Notes: generated by a model from the sequence alone, not told the origin. 64,000 nucleotides of DNA from Microbacterium sp. 1S1 (GCF_008271365.1 NZ_CP043430.1:1488001-1552000), one strand, 5' to 3'. Positions 7,791-17,018 are shown, numbered from the stretch's first letter. A program made the numbers and translations.

Positions 7791-9131
7791 ATGGCACGCA
7801 CGGCGCACGCAGACGACTTCGCGCTCTCCCGAGTGACGCCCGAGGCCCGCAAGCCCTGGTTCGGAATCGCCGTTCAGCGATTCGGACAGGTCTCGGCCCT
7901 CTCGCAGTTCCTCCTCGGCGCGACCCTCGGTTACAGCATGACCTTCGGCGAGGCCGTCCTCGCCTTCCTCTTCGGCTCGATCATCCTCGAGGTGATCATG
8001 TGCGTGGTCGGCTTCATCGGCCAGCGCGAGGGCCTGAACACCGCCCTCCTGGCCCGCTGGACCGGCTTCGGCGAGATCGGCGCCTCGCTGGTCGGCCTCG
8101 CGATCGGTATCAGCCTCATCGGTTGGTTCGGCATCCAGTCCGCGATCTCGGCGCAGTCGCTGGACGCCCTGATGCCGGGCGCGCTCCCGGTGTGGGCCTG
8201 GAGCCTCATCTTCGGCCTTGCCGTCACCGCGATCGTCGCCTTCGGTTTCGTCGGCATGCAGTGGCTCGCGAACATCACCGTCCCGCTGTTCCTGATCCTC
8301 GTCGGGTGGTCCGTCATCTCCGAACTCACCCGGCACGACATCGGCGAGCTGCTGATCGGCCCGGCACCGGGCCCGACCATGAGCGTCTGGGCGGGCACGG
8401 GGATCGTGGCCGGCGGGCTCATCGTCGGCGCGATCATCACCGGCGACATGACCCGGTTCAACCGGTCGCGCGCCGACGTCGTCAAGCAGACGGTGCTCGG
8501 CGTCTCCCTCGGCGAGTTCGTGATCGGCCTCGCCGGTGTGCTCCTCGCTCACGCGGCGGCGACCGGCGACATCGTCGCGATCGTGACCTCGTCCGTCGGG
8601 TTCATCGGCCTGTTCATCGTCCTCACCGGCACGCTCAAGATCAACGACTGGAACCTGTACTCCTCCACGCTCGGCCTGGTGAACTTCATCTCCACGGCCT
8701 TCGGCAAGAACCTTCACCGCGTCACCACCACGATCGTTCTCGGGGTGGTCGGCTCGGTGCTGGCGGCGGTCGGGATCCTCGGGCAGTTCACCGAGTTCCT
8801 CGTCGTGCTGAGCGTCGCGTTCCCGCCGATCGCAGGAATCATGGTCGCGGAGTACTACGTCGTGCGGCGCTGGCGCCCCGAGCTCGACGCGACCCGCGAG
8901 GCGGGAATCCTGCCCGCCACCGCCCCGCGCATCGTCCCGGCCACGATCGTCGTCTGGCTGATCTCCTCCCTGGTCGGCTACTTCGTGACGTGGGGCATCC
9001 CGTCGTTGCTCAGCCTCTTCCTGTCGATGGTGCTCTACATCGTCGCCGGCAAGCTCGGCTGGGTGCGCGGTGTCGGCGTCGCCACCACCCGCCAGGCCAG
9101 CCCCGCCGACAGCGCCCCCGCCGCGGTCTGA
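7791..9131 (+). CDS. NCS1-family permease (cytosine/purine/hydantoin type)
   Basis: A 446-residue transporter with about 12 membrane segments, of the nucleobase:cation symporter-1 family. The N-terminal part, FGQVSALSQFLLGATLGYSM, and the long hydrophobic repeats resemble CodB-type cytosine permeases. Start ATG 7791 is chosen because AAGGA lies just upstream and the residues before it are non-conserved. Family members import cytosine, allantoin, uracil or hydantoins. Placed directly ahead of a HyuA-type enzyme, it probably imports the heterocycle that the cluster degrades. It is not the Mhp1-type hydantoin permease as I know that sequence. Confidence 0.88.
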   Translation: MARTAHADDFALSRVTPEARKPWFGIAVQRFGQVSALSQFLLGATLGYSMTFGEAVLAFLFGSIILEVIMCVVGFIGQREGLNTALLARWTGFGEIGASLVGLAIGISLIGWFGIQSAISAQSLDALMPGALPVWAWSLIFGLAVTAIVAFGFVGMQWLANITVPLFLILVGWSVISELTRHDIGELLIGPAPGPTMSVWAGTGIVAGGLIVGAIITGDMTRFNRSRADVVKQTVLGVSLGEFVIGLAGVLLAHAAATGDIVAIVTSSVGFIGLFIVLTGTLKINDWNLYSSTLGLVNFISTAFGKNLHRVTTTIVLGVVGSVLAAVGILGQFTEFLVVLSVAFPPIAGIMVAEYYVVRRWRPELDATREAGILPATAPRIVPATIVVWLISSLVGYFVTWGIPSLLSLFLSMVLYIVAGKLGWVRGVGVATTRQASPADSAPAAV

Positions 9132-9175
9132 ACAGACCCGCCGGAACAGAACCACCCTCCACGAAAGCGAGCATC

Positions 9176-10723
9176 ATGCACATCGGCATCGACGTCGGCG
9201 GCACCAACACCGACGCCGTCCTCATGGACGGCACCCGCACCCTGGCCGGGGTCAAGCACTCCACGACCCCGGACGTGACGAGCGGGATCGTCCAGGCCAT
9301 CGAAGACCTCCGAGCGGGGCACTCCTTCGAGGGCGGCGACATCGACGCGGTGATGATCGGCACGACGCATTTCATCAATGCGCTCGTACAGGCGAGCCGG
9401 CTCGCTCCGGTCGCGGCCCTCCGGCTCGGCCTCCCCGCGACGCGGGCGCTGCCCCCGCTGATCGATTGGCCCGAAGTGCTCGTCGCCGCCACCCAGGCGC
9501 GCAGCTATCTGGCACACGGGGGCTACGAGTTCGACGGCCGCCCGATCTCGCCGCTCGACCCCGACGAGATCCGTGCGCACGCCGAGGACATGAAGGCGCA
9601 CGGCATCCGCTCCGTCGCCATCTCCTCGGTGTTCAGCCCGGTCAACCACGACCTCGAGGTGCAGGCGGCCGAGATCGTCGCCTCGGTGCTGGGGGCGGAT
9701 GCTGCCATTTCGCTCTCGCATGAGATCGGCCGGATCGGACTGCTGGAGCGCGAGAACGCGACCATCATCAACGCCGCCCTCCGCGAGCTCGCGTCCGAGA
9801 TCGTCGACGGGCTCACTTCGGCCGTCCGCGCCCAGGGCATCGCAGCGCCGATCTTCCTCAGCCAGAACGACGGCACGCTCATGGACGAGGACTACGTGCG
9901 CCGGTACCCGGTGGCGACGTTCGCCTCCGGGCCCACCAACTCCATGCGCGGGGCCGCGGCCACGAGCGGTCTCGTCGACTGCGCCGTCATCGACGTGGGT
10001 GGCACCACGGCCGACATCGGGCTGCTCATCAACGGCTTCCCCCGGGAAACGGCGAACGAGGTGAAGGTCGCCGGCATCCGCACGAACTTCCGGATGCCGG
10101 ACGTGCTGTCCCTCGGGATCGGCGGCGGCAGCATCGTGGACGAGGAGACGGCCGAGGTGGGCCCGGCCTCGGTCGGCTACAGGCTGACGACGGAGGCTCT
10201 GGTCTTCGGCGGCTCGACCCTCACGGCCACCGACATCGCGGTCGCCGCCGGCCGGGCCGAGGTCGGCGATCCCGCCAAGGTCGCGCACCTCGACCCCGTG
10301 TTCGTCGAGCGCGTGCTCGCCCGCATCGCCGAGCGGGTGGCGGAGGCGGTCGACCGCATGCGCACGTCGCCGGAGCCCATCGCGGTCGTGGCCGTCGGTG
10401 GCGGGTCCATCCTGCTGCCCGACGAGCTGCCGCTGTTCGGCGTCGTGCACCGTCCGGAGAACTACGCGGTCGCCAACGCCATCGGCGCCTCGATCGCGCA
10501 GGTCGGCGGCGAGATCGACAAGGTCTACGCGATCGAGCCCGGCCGTCGCGACGAGACGATCGCCGAGGTCCGCGCGGAAGCGGTCGACAAGGCGATCGCG
10601 GCCGGGGCGAAGCCCTCGACCGTGTCGATCATCGACTTCGACGAGGTCCCGATCCCGTACCTACCCGGCAACGCGACACGCATCCGCGTGAAGGCCGTCG
10701 GCGACCTCGACATGGGGGCCTGA
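9176..10723 (+). CDS. hyuA: HyuA-type hydantoinase/oxoprolinase subunit (short form)
   Basis: A 515-residue member of the hydantoinase/oxoprolinase A family, with an actin-like ATPase fold. The N-terminus MHIGIDVGGTNTDAVLMDG is the phosphate-binding motif. A second nucleotide-binding stretch, AVIDVGGTTADIGLL, lies around residue 270, and GIGGGSIVD follows. Classical HyuA is about 680-700 residues and works with HyuB. Here the protein is shorter and no HyuB is present; DUF917 proteins follow instead. The likely role is ATP-dependent opening of a cyclic amide such as a hydantoin. The start is ATG 9176, and 1 base separates it from the next gene. Confidence 0.88.
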   Translation: MHIGIDVGGTNTDAVLMDGTRTLAGVKHSTTPDVTSGIVQAIEDLRAGHSFEGGDIDAVMIGTTHFINALVQASRLAPVAALRLGLPATRALPPLIDWPEVLVAATQARSYLAHGGYEFDGRPISPLDPDEIRAHAEDMKAHGIRSVAISSVFSPVNHDLEVQAAEIVASVLGADAAISLSHEIGRIGLLERENATIINAALRELASEIVDGLTSAVRAQGIAAPIFLSQNDGTLMDEDYVRRYPVATFASGPTNSMRGAAATSGLVDCAVIDVGGTTADIGLLINGFPRETANEVKVAGIRTNFRMPDVLSLGIGGGSIVDEETAEVGPASVGYRLTTEALVFGGSTLTATDIAVAAGRAEVGDPAKVAHLDPVFVERVLARIAERVAEAVDRMRTSPEPIAVVAVGGGSILLPDELPLFGVVHRPENYAVANAIGASIAQVGGEIDKVYAIEPGRRDETIAEVRAEAVDKAIAAGAKPSTVSIIDFDEVPIPYLPGNATRIRVKAVGDLDMGA

Positions 10724-10724
10724 C

Positions 10725-11825
10725 ATGAGCACGATGATCACCGCCGCCGACATCGACGGCCTTGCCCGCGGCGCGGCCGTTCTCGGTACGGGTGGCGGTG
10801 GCGACCCGTACATCGGCGCGCTCCTCGCCCGGCAGGCCCTCGCCTCGGGAGGCGTCACCGTCGTGGCGCTCGATGAGGTGCCGGACGACGCCCTCGTCCT
10901 GTTCGTCGCGATGATGGGTGCACCCACCGTCATGGTCGAGAAGCTGCCGAGTCTCGCGGAGGTCGTCGAGCCGGTCAGGGCGCTCGGCGTCCACCTCGGC
11001 CGTCCCGTCACGCACATCGCCTGTGCCGAGGTCGGCGGCGTGAACTCGACGATCCCGATCGCCGCGGCCGCGGCCCTCGGTCTTCCGCTCGTCGATGCGG
11101 ACGGCATGGGACGCGCGTTCCCCGAACTGCAGATGGTGCTCCCCACCCTGTACGGCGTGACGGCCTCGCCGCTCGCGTTCAGCGATGAGAAGGGGAACAC
11201 GGGGGTGCTGCAGACGGCCGACAACTCCTGGACCGAGCGCATCGCCCGTGTCGCCTGCGTCGAGATGGGCTGCTCCGTCATGATCTCCGGCTTCTCGATG
11301 TCGGGTACCGCCGCGCGGGAGGCGCTCGTGACGGGATCGCTGTCCCGGTGCATCGAGATCGGTCAGCGCATCGTGGAGGCCCGCGGGGCGAAGACCGATC
11401 CGGTCGCCGCGGTCGTGGAGCTGCTGGGCGGCCGCGAGCTGTTCGGCGGCAAGGTGGCCGACGTGAACCGCGCCACGACGACGGGTTTCGCGCGCGGTCG
11501 CGCCCGGATCGACGGAGACGGCGGGGCATCGCTGACCCTGCAGTTCCAGAACGAGCACCTCGTGGCGGAGGCGGACGGCCGGGTGCTGGCGACCACTCCC
11601 GACCTCATCATGGTGCTCGACGCCGAGTCCGGGGAACCCGTCACGACCGAGGGGCTGCGCTACGGCCAGCGTGTCCGCGTGATCGCTGCTCCGGCCGACG
11701 AGCGCTGGCACTCGGCTGCGGCTCTCGGCATGGTCGGCCCCGGCTACTTCGGTTACGACATCCCGGCACATCGGTTCGACGGCACGGTCTCGGCCGGGAG
11801 CGCGACGGCAGGAGTGGTGGCATGA
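10725..11825 (+). CDS. DUF917 protein 1 (S-methylthiohydantoin desulfurase-like family)
   Basis: A 366-residue DUF917 protein (Pfam PF06032 family, since renamed after an S-methyl-thiohydantoin desulfurase). It shows a glycine-rich N-terminal motif GTGGGGDPYIG (21-31), APTVMVEKLP, EVGGVNSTIPI and VDADGMGRAFPELQM. The C-terminus has TTEGLRYGQRV. It follows the HyuA gene by 1 base and overlaps DUF917 gene 2 by 4 bp, implying one operon. DUF917 and HyuA pairs recur in bacteria and seem to act on the same heterocycle. The exact reaction cannot be assigned here. Confidence 0.88.
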   Translation: MSTMITAADIDGLARGAAVLGTGGGGDPYIGALLARQALASGGVTVVALDEVPDDALVLFVAMMGAPTVMVEKLPSLAEVVEPVRALGVHLGRPVTHIACAEVGGVNSTIPIAAAAALGLPLVDADGMGRAFPELQMVLPTLYGVTASPLAFSDEKGNTGVLQTADNSWTERIARVACVEMGCSVMISGFSMSGTAAREALVTGSLSRCIEIGQRIVEARGAKTDPVAAVVELLGGRELFGGKVADVNRATTTGFARGRARIDGDGGASLTLQFQNEHLVAEADGRVLATTPDLIMVLDAESGEPVTTEGLRYGQRVRVIAAPADERWHSAAALGMVGPGYFGYDIPAHRFDGTVSAGSATAGVVA

Positions 11826-12925
11826 GCTGGGAGCTCACGGCGGCGGACCTTCCCGACCTCGCCCGCGGGGCGACGCTGCTGGGCACCGGTGGCGGCGGAG
11901 ATCCCTACATCGGGAAGATGCTCGTGGACCGGGTGCTCGGCGACGGGAGCATCACGATCCTCGACCCCGACGACCTCGCCGATGACCTCTTCGTCATCCC
12001 GACCGCCCAGATGGGGGCGCCGACCGTGATGGTCGAGAAGATCCCCGCCGGGACGGAACCCACGCTGGCATTGCGCACCCTCGAGGAGCACCTCGGTCGC
12101 CGAGCCGACGCCACGATGCCGATCGAATGCGGCGGGATCAACTCGATGATCCCGCTCATCGTCGCCGCGGAGACCGGGCTGCCGGTCGTTGACGCCGACG
12201 GCATGGGGCGGGCGTTCCCCGAGCTGTCCATGGAGACCTTCGCGGTCTACGGCGTGCACGGCTCCCCCCTCGCCCTCGCGGGGGAGCGGGGGGAACGTGT
12301 GGTGATCGACACCGGCGATGACGACCGCCAGATGGAGTGGCTCGCGCGCGGGATCACGATCCGCCTGGGCGGCGTCGGCCACATCGCCGAATACGCCATG
12401 AGCGGTGCCGACGTGCGACGGACGGCCGTGCCCCGCACGATCTCGATGGCACTCGCGCTCGGCCGAGCGATCCGGCTTGCGCGGGAGCAGCACCGCTCGC
12501 CCTTCGAGGCGATCGCCGCGACGCTCTCGACCACCCTCTATCCGCGTCTGCGTGAGCTCTGCGTCGGGAAGGTCGTGGACGTCGAGCGACGGACCACCGA
12601 GGGCTTCGCCAAGGGCAGGGCGGTCATCGCCCCGCTCGGTGCCGCAGAGGGCGACACGTTCGAGATCGCCTTCCAGAACGAGAACCTCACAGCGCGGCGC
12701 GGCGGAGAGCTCGTCGCGATCGTTCCCGATCTCATCTGCGTCGTCGACCACGAGACCGCCGAACCGATCACGACGGAGGGGCTCCGCTACGGACAACGTG
12801 TCCGGGTGCTCGGCATCTCGACGCCCGCGATGATGCGCACGCCCGAGGCTCTGGCCGCCTTCGGCCCCTCGGCCTTCGGGCTCGCGGAGGAGTTCGTCCC
12901 CGTCGAGGGCGCAGCCGCGTCCTAG
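11822..12925 (+). CDS. DUF917 protein 2
   Basis: A 367-residue paralogue of the preceding protein, with the same landmarks in order: GTGGGGDPYIG (about 20-30), APTVMVEKIP, ECGGINSMIPL, VDADGMGRAFPELSM, FQNENL and TTEGLRYGQRV. Start ATG 11822 overlaps the stop of DUF917 gene 1 (ATGA). The longer upstream open frame is a shadow of that gene. Both copies keep the same conserved residues, so both may be active, perhaps as a heteromer or on different substrates (inference). Confidence 0.88.
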   Translation: MSWELTAADLPDLARGATLLGTGGGGDPYIGKMLVDRVLGDGSITILDPDDLADDLFVIPTAQMGAPTVMVEKIPAGTEPTLALRTLEEHLGRRADATMPIECGGINSMIPLIVAAETGLPVVDADGMGRAFPELSMETFAVYGVHGSPLALAGERGERVVIDTGDDDRQMEWLARGITIRLGGVGHIAEYAMSGADVRRTAVPRTISMALALGRAIRLAREQHRSPFEAIAATLSTTLYPRLRELCVGKVVDVERRTTEGFAKGRAVIAPLGAAEGDTFEIAFQNENLTARRGGELVAIVPDLICVVDHETAEPITTEGLRYGQRVRVLGISTPAMMRTPEALAAFGPSAFGLAEEFVPVEGAAAS

Positions 12926-12935
12926 GCTGGATCGC

Positions 12936-13964
12936 ATGAGGCTGGAGCGGGACGATCTGGAGGCGCTCGCCCGCGGGTACGCGCTGCTCGGCTCCGGCGG
13001 AGGCGGCTCCACGACGATGCTCGAGCTCATTCTCGGCACCACCGCGCACTGGCCCCTCGATGTCGCGCCCGCGGACGCGCTCGATGCCGCGACGCCCTGT
13101 CTCGGGGTGGCCTTCGTCGGGTCGACGATGCTGCTCGGCGAGCGGATGCCCGGCGCCGCGCCCTTCGCCCCGCTGCTGCGGGCGGTGGAGCGGTGGCTCG
13201 GTCACCCCGTCCCGGCGGTGTGCTCGCTCGAAGGCGGGGGGATGAACGGCCTCGCGCCGCTCACCCTCGCCGGATCGCACACCGTGGTGGATGCCGACTG
13301 CACGGGGCGCGCGGTCCCGGGGCTCGATCAGATGTCGCTCTTCGTCGACCGCGTGCCTGGCCTGGTCTTCGCCTGCGAGACCGGGGCGGACGGGGTGGCC
13401 CTCGTGGAGGCGACCAGGGCGATCGATGCGGAGCGCGTGGTCCGCTCGGCCATCGTCCAGGCCGGCGGGGTGGGCTGCGCCGTGCTGGCCGGCTTCACCG
13501 TCGGCGACCTGCGGGAGCACGCCATCGCCGATCACCTCTCTCGTGCCCTGGCGCTCGGCCGCAACTTCCTGGCGCATCGATTCGCCCCGCTGCCCGTGCT
13601 GGCGCACGCGCTCGGCGGCGCGCTGCTCGCCGAAGGGCGCATCGTCGGCGGCGCGCCTTCGCGCACAGACCCCCACGTGAACGCGATCGAGATCGCGGGT
13701 CTCGGCGGCGCGGTCCACCGTGTCGTCACCCGTTCCGAGACACTGGCCGTGCTCACCGATGGCCTGCTCGTCGCGGCGGCACCCGACATCATCGTGCTCG
13801 TGGACGCGGTCTCCCGAGAGATCCTCGAGGTCACGGAGCTCGGCCCCGGCCGCACCGTGGCGGCCATCGCCCTGCCCGCTCCGGAGTGGTGGAACGAGCG
13901 TCCCGACCGGCGGCTGCGGGTCGTCCCCTCCGCCTACGGCTTGGCCGATCTGGACGTGGCGTGA
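12936..13964 (+). CDS. DUF917 protein 3 (divergent paralogue)
   Basis: A 342-residue third copy, shorter and more divergent. The N-terminal loop reads GSGGGGSTTM, so the DPY of the other two copies is lost. It retains EGGGMNGLAPL and VDADCTGRAVPGLDQMS, where the Gly-Met and Phe of the paralogues are replaced. It lies 10 bases after copy 2 and overlaps the PucR start by 4 bp (GTGA). It may have a changed substrate or a non-catalytic role in a complex. Membership of the family is clear from the overall motif order. Confidence 0.82.
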   Translation: MRLERDDLEALARGYALLGSGGGGSTTMLELILGTTAHWPLDVAPADALDAATPCLGVAFVGSTMLLGERMPGAAPFAPLLRAVERWLGHPVPAVCSLEGGGMNGLAPLTLAGSHTVVDADCTGRAVPGLDQMSLFVDRVPGLVFACETGADGVALVEATRAIDAERVVRSAIVQAGGVGCAVLAGFTVGDLREHAIADHLSRALALGRNFLAHRFAPLPVLAHALGGALLAEGRIVGGAPSRTDPHVNAIEIAGLGGAVHRVVTRSETLAVLTDGLLVAAAPDIIVLVDAVSREILEVTELGPGRTVAAIALPAPEWWNERPDRRLRVVPSAYGLADLDVA

Positions 13965-15475
13965 GCGGGACACTGGAGCTTCGAGCACTGCTGGCGCAGG
14001 AGGAGAACGGCACTGTCCGCCACGTCGCCGGCCCCCGCGGGACCGGGTGGGACGCGGTCGTGGTGGAGGCTGCGGAATCGGACCTTCCCGACGACGGGGG
14101 CGCCCGCCTCGCGATCCTCACCGCGGCCGCGCCGACGACGACCTGGCAGCAGGACGCGATGCTCCGCCGGGTCCGCGACCGGGGATTCACCGGCCTCGCT
14201 CTCCCTGCCGCGGCGACGCTCGATGCCGGAGCGCTTCGTCTCGCCGATCGGATCGGTCTCACGGTGCTCGACGTCGAGCGGCCGGTCCAGCTCGCGCGCG
14301 CCTGTTGGATGCTCATCGAGGCCAGGGACGCGCTCACGCTCACGCGCGTGCGGAAGGTCGCGCAATCCTTCGAGTACGCCGCCGACGACCTCGGCGACCT
14401 GCTCGGGCACCTCGCGGCGAACCTCGGCGTCGGTGTCGCGCTCATCGACGCCGCGGGAGTGCTGCGTGAGGCCGGGGGACATCTCGATGCCGAGCTGCAC
14501 GCGGTGATCCGCTTCGACGCGTGGAGCGACGGTGCCAGGGCGGGGGACGGCGCGGCCGCCTCCGTCCGCGTGGACAGCCCCGGCCGGTCCGGTCTGCGTC
14601 TCGTCCTCTTCGGGAGCGGCTTCGGGGAAGCGCAACTCCAGTCGCTCACGGTGGCTGCAGAGGTCGCCATGCCCGCCGTGGCCGCCCGCATCCTCATCGA
14701 TGAGATCGCGGCGGTGAACGACGTCGCCGCGTCGTCCGGACTGCTGCGCGACTTCGTGGAGCTGCGGGGTGCGGCCGACGCCGACGTGGAGCGCCGGATG
14801 GCGGAGCGGGGATGGCGCACCGGCGGGCATCATCTCGGCTTCCGCATGGTGGCGCGCGGACGCGTGGAGCCGCTCGGGCTGCTTCGTGCCATCAGGCCGG
14901 GGCTCAGCGCGATCGATGCCGAGGCGCACGCGACGACAGCGGGCCGGGGCCTGAGCGGCTGGCTCTCGTTCGCTGAGGCACCGGAGCCGGATCGCATCGA
15001 GCGGGCCGTCGCCGCGCTACGCGCACTGCACCTCGCCATGCTCCGGGACTTCGCCGTGGCGACGGGCGTGGGCTCGGCTCAGTCCGGACCGGAGGGGCTG
15101 GCGGCGACGCTCGACGAGGCCGGTGATGCGGCGCGTATCGCCGCTGCCCGATCCGCGACGGGATGGTTCGTCCGCGTCGACAGTCTCGGGCTCGAACAGC
15201 TCCTGCTCGCCTGGACGGGCAATGACACCTTCGTCCCGGCGGCGCAGTCGCTGCTGGCGCCCCTCGCCGAAGGCAATGGCGAGTTGCTCACCACGCTGTC
15301 CGCCTACCTCGATCACGAGTCCGGCATCGCGGCCACGGCGGCCGCGCTCGGCCTGCACCGCAACACGGTTGCCGTGCGGATTCGCCGCGTGCAGGAGCTC
15401 CTCGGGATCGACATGAGCGATCCCGAGGCGCGGCTGGCGCTGCATCTCGCGTGCCGCGCCGTGCTGCCGCGCTGA
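13961..15475 (+). CDS. PucR-family transcriptional regulator
   Basis: A 504-residue regulator. The N-terminal PucR-like domain (about 20-115) contains ILTAAAPTTTWQQDAM and GFTGLALPAAATLDAG. A GAF-like/GGDEF-like middle region follows. The C-terminal HTH_30 reads LGLHRNTVAVRIRRVQELLG, with the family tail PEARLALHLACRAVL. The start is GTG 13961, overlapping DUF917 copy 3. PucR proteins control purine, hydantoin and amino-acid catabolic genes in response to pathway intermediates. It is the last gene of the cluster and most likely activates it. Confidence 0.9.
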   Translation: MSGTLELRALLAQEENGTVRHVAGPRGTGWDAVVVEAAESDLPDDGGARLAILTAAAPTTTWQQDAMLRRVRDRGFTGLALPAAATLDAGALRLADRIGLTVLDVERPVQLARACWMLIEARDALTLTRVRKVAQSFEYAADDLGDLLGHLAANLGVGVALIDAAGVLREAGGHLDAELHAVIRFDAWSDGARAGDGAAASVRVDSPGRSGLRLVLFGSGFGEAQLQSLTVAAEVAMPAVAARILIDEIAAVNDVAASSGLLRDFVELRGAADADVERRMAERGWRTGGHHLGFRMVARGRVEPLGLLRAIRPGLSAIDAEAHATTAGRGLSGWLSFAEAPEPDRIERAVAALRALHLAMLRDFAVATGVGSAQSGPEGLAATLDEAGDAARIAAARSATGWFVRVDSLGLEQLLLAWTGNDTFVPAAQSLLAPLAEGNGELLTTLSAYLDHESGIAATAAALGLHRNTVAVRIRRVQELLGIDMSDPEARLALHLACRAVLPR

Positions 15476-15484
15476 GTGCCGCGG

Positions 15485-15895
15485 TCACTCCGGGTCGCCG
15501 TGCAGCATCCAGGCGATCCCGAAGCGGTCGATGAGCATGCCGAACGTCCCGCCCCACGGCGGCACGTCGAGCGGCATCGTGATCGTGGCGCCCTCGGAGA
15601 GCCGGTCCCACACCTGCTGCGTGACGTCCTGGGTGTTACCGCTGAGGGACACGGAGATACCCTGAGGCTTCTCGTAGGTCATGCCCTCCGGCGTGTCCGA
15701 GGCCATGAGGACGAGACCGTCCGGCGTCGTGAGCTGGGCATGCATCACGAGATCAGCCTGACTCGGATCCTGCACCATGTCGGGGAACTCGCCGAAGACG
15801 CTGATGTCGAGGTCGCCGCCGAGGACGCTCTGGTAGAACTCCATCGCCTCGCGGGCCTCGGTGCGGAAGGACAGATACGGATTCAGGTTCGCCAT
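15485..15895 (-). CDS. PhnB-like VOC family protein
   Basis: A 136-residue vicinal-oxygen-chelate protein of the PhnB/glyoxalase-like group. It begins NPYLSFRTEAREAMEFYQSVLGG and has MHAQLTTPDGLVLMASD in the middle. The C-terminal half has VPPWGGTFGMLIDRFGIAWML, typical of the family. No specific substrate can be assigned, because such proteins range from dioxygenases to binding proteins. It is convergent with the PucR gene, with 9 bases between the two stops. Confidence 0.88.
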   Translation of the reverse strand: MANLNPYLSFRTEAREAMEFYQSVLGGDLDISVFGEFPDMVQDPSQADLVMHAQLTTPDGLVLMASDTPEGMTYEKPQGISVSLSGNTQDVTQQVWDRLSEGATITMPLDVPPWGGTFGMLIDRFGIAWMLHGDPE

Positions 15896-15940
15896 GCGTG
15901 CTCCCGGTGGCTGTCGACAGTGGAAAGGCCCCGCCTGCGT

Positions 15941-16699
15941 TCAGTCTGCGCGTCGTTCCTCCGATGCCGCAAGCCACTCTTCGAAGGTCTGGGTCCCCAG
16001 CATCGCGTCGGGCCCCGGCAGCGCTTTCCCCGCGCGCATCCCTGCCATCTGCGGACCGGGGACGTTCAGCGCCGGGACCCAGCCGCGGTATCCGATGCGT
16101 CGCGCATACGCTCGGACCATGGCGGCGAGCTGCTCCTCGCGGGGCCCGGCGAGGTCGGGCACCCGACCCTGCGGCTTCCCGGTCGCGAGTGCCACCAAGC
16201 GTTCGGCGACCTCGCGTGCCGCCACGGGCTGGGTCCGCGCGCGCGGAGCGAGGTGCAGCGGACCGACCTTTGCCCGGGCGAACATCTGCGCGGCGAACTC
16301 GTGGAACTGCGTGGCCCGGAGGATCGTCGAGGGGACGGCGGATGCGGAGACCAGTTTCTCCTGCGCCACCTTGCCCGCGTAGTAGTCGTAGGGGATCCGG
16401 TCGACGCCGACGATGGAGAGCAGGACGACGTGCCCCACGCCGGCGTCCGCGGCAGCGGCGAGGAGGTTCCCGGTGGCCGCCGTGAAGAACTCGATCGCTG
16501 TGCTCGCCTTCAAGGTCTCGACGCTCACGACATCGATCACGGCGTCGGCTCCGGATAGCGACGCCTCCAGCCCGCGCCCGCTGACCAGGTCGACGCCGTG
16601 CGAACGGCTGAGCACGACGACCTCATGACCCACGCTCCGGACGGCCTCCACCGTGGGCGTGCCGACGACGCCGGTCCCTCCTGCGACGACGATCCTCAT
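15941..16699 (-). CDS. NmrA-like atypical short-chain dehydrogenase (NAD(P)-binding)
   Basis: A 252-residue Rossmann-fold protein with the N-terminal dinucleotide motif VVAGGTGVVGTPTVEAV (4-20). ADAVIDVVS follows at strand 4, and YYAGKVAQEKLV carries a YxxxK-like pair in the region of the classical SDR active site. It resembles NAD(P)H-binding NmrA/TMR proteins, which act as redox sensors or reductases. It is transcribed away from the 102-residue coiled-coil gene and in the same direction as the VOC gene downstream. Substrate unknown. Confidence 0.85.
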   Translation of the reverse strand: MRIVVAGGTGVVGTPTVEAVRSVGHEVVVLSRSHGVDLVSGRGLEASLSGADAVIDVVSVETLKASTAIEFFTAATGNLLAAAADAGVGHVVLLSIVGVDRIPYDYYAGKVAQEKLVSASAVPSTILRATQFHEFAAQMFARAKVGPLHLAPRARTQPVAAREVAERLVALATGKPQGRVPDLAGPREEQLAAMVRAYARRIGYRGWVPALNVPGPQMAGMRAGKALPGPDAMLGTQTFEEWLAASEERRAD

Positions 16700-16709
16700 G
16701 CGTCGATCC

Positions 16710-17018
16710 TCACTCCCGATCCAGTCCGAAGCTGCGCTTCACGAGCGCCTGCACATCGCGGTCGAGGCCGTCGATGCGGGTGCCGACGGCGTCGAACCGG
16801 GCGTTGACCGCGTCGAAGCGCGCGCTCATCTCGTTGCGCAGGCCGCCGATCTGACCGTTCATCTCCTCGCGCACGCCGCCGATCTCGCTGCGCACACCGC
16901 CGATCTCGCTACGCAGGACGCGGATGAACAGGGTCGAGACGACCGTGAGCATGCCCGTCATCAGCGCCGTGAACGCGCCGATCATGGTCCAGACCTGTGC
17001 ACCGTCCATGGTTTCCAT
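16710..17018 (-). CDS. Small membrane-anchored coiled-coil protein
   Basis: A 102-residue hypothetical protein. Residues 10-32 form one membrane segment (MIGAFTALMTGMLTVVSTLF). The rest is a run of seven-residue repeats (SEIGGVR twice, then EEMNGQI, GGLRNEM, SARFDAV, NARFDAV, GTRIDGL) expected to form a coiled coil. Small proteins of this kind are common and usually uncharacterised. The DNA shows a near-exact tandem duplication of about 21 bp around 16876-16917 that underlies the repeated SEIGGVR. Start ATG 17018; a second Met is at residue 4. Confidence 0.7.
   Translation of the reverse strand: METMDGAQVWTMIGAFTALMTGMLTVVSTLFIRVLRSEIGGVRSEIGGVREEMNGQIGGLRNEMSARFDAVNARFDAVGTRIDGLDRDVQALVKRSFGLDRE

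Noticed and set aside
7742..9175. Long open frame in another frame over the permease gene
   Set aside because: It is a GC-driven shadow: Arg/His/Pro-rich with no family features, and it becomes real only at the HyuA start (9176).
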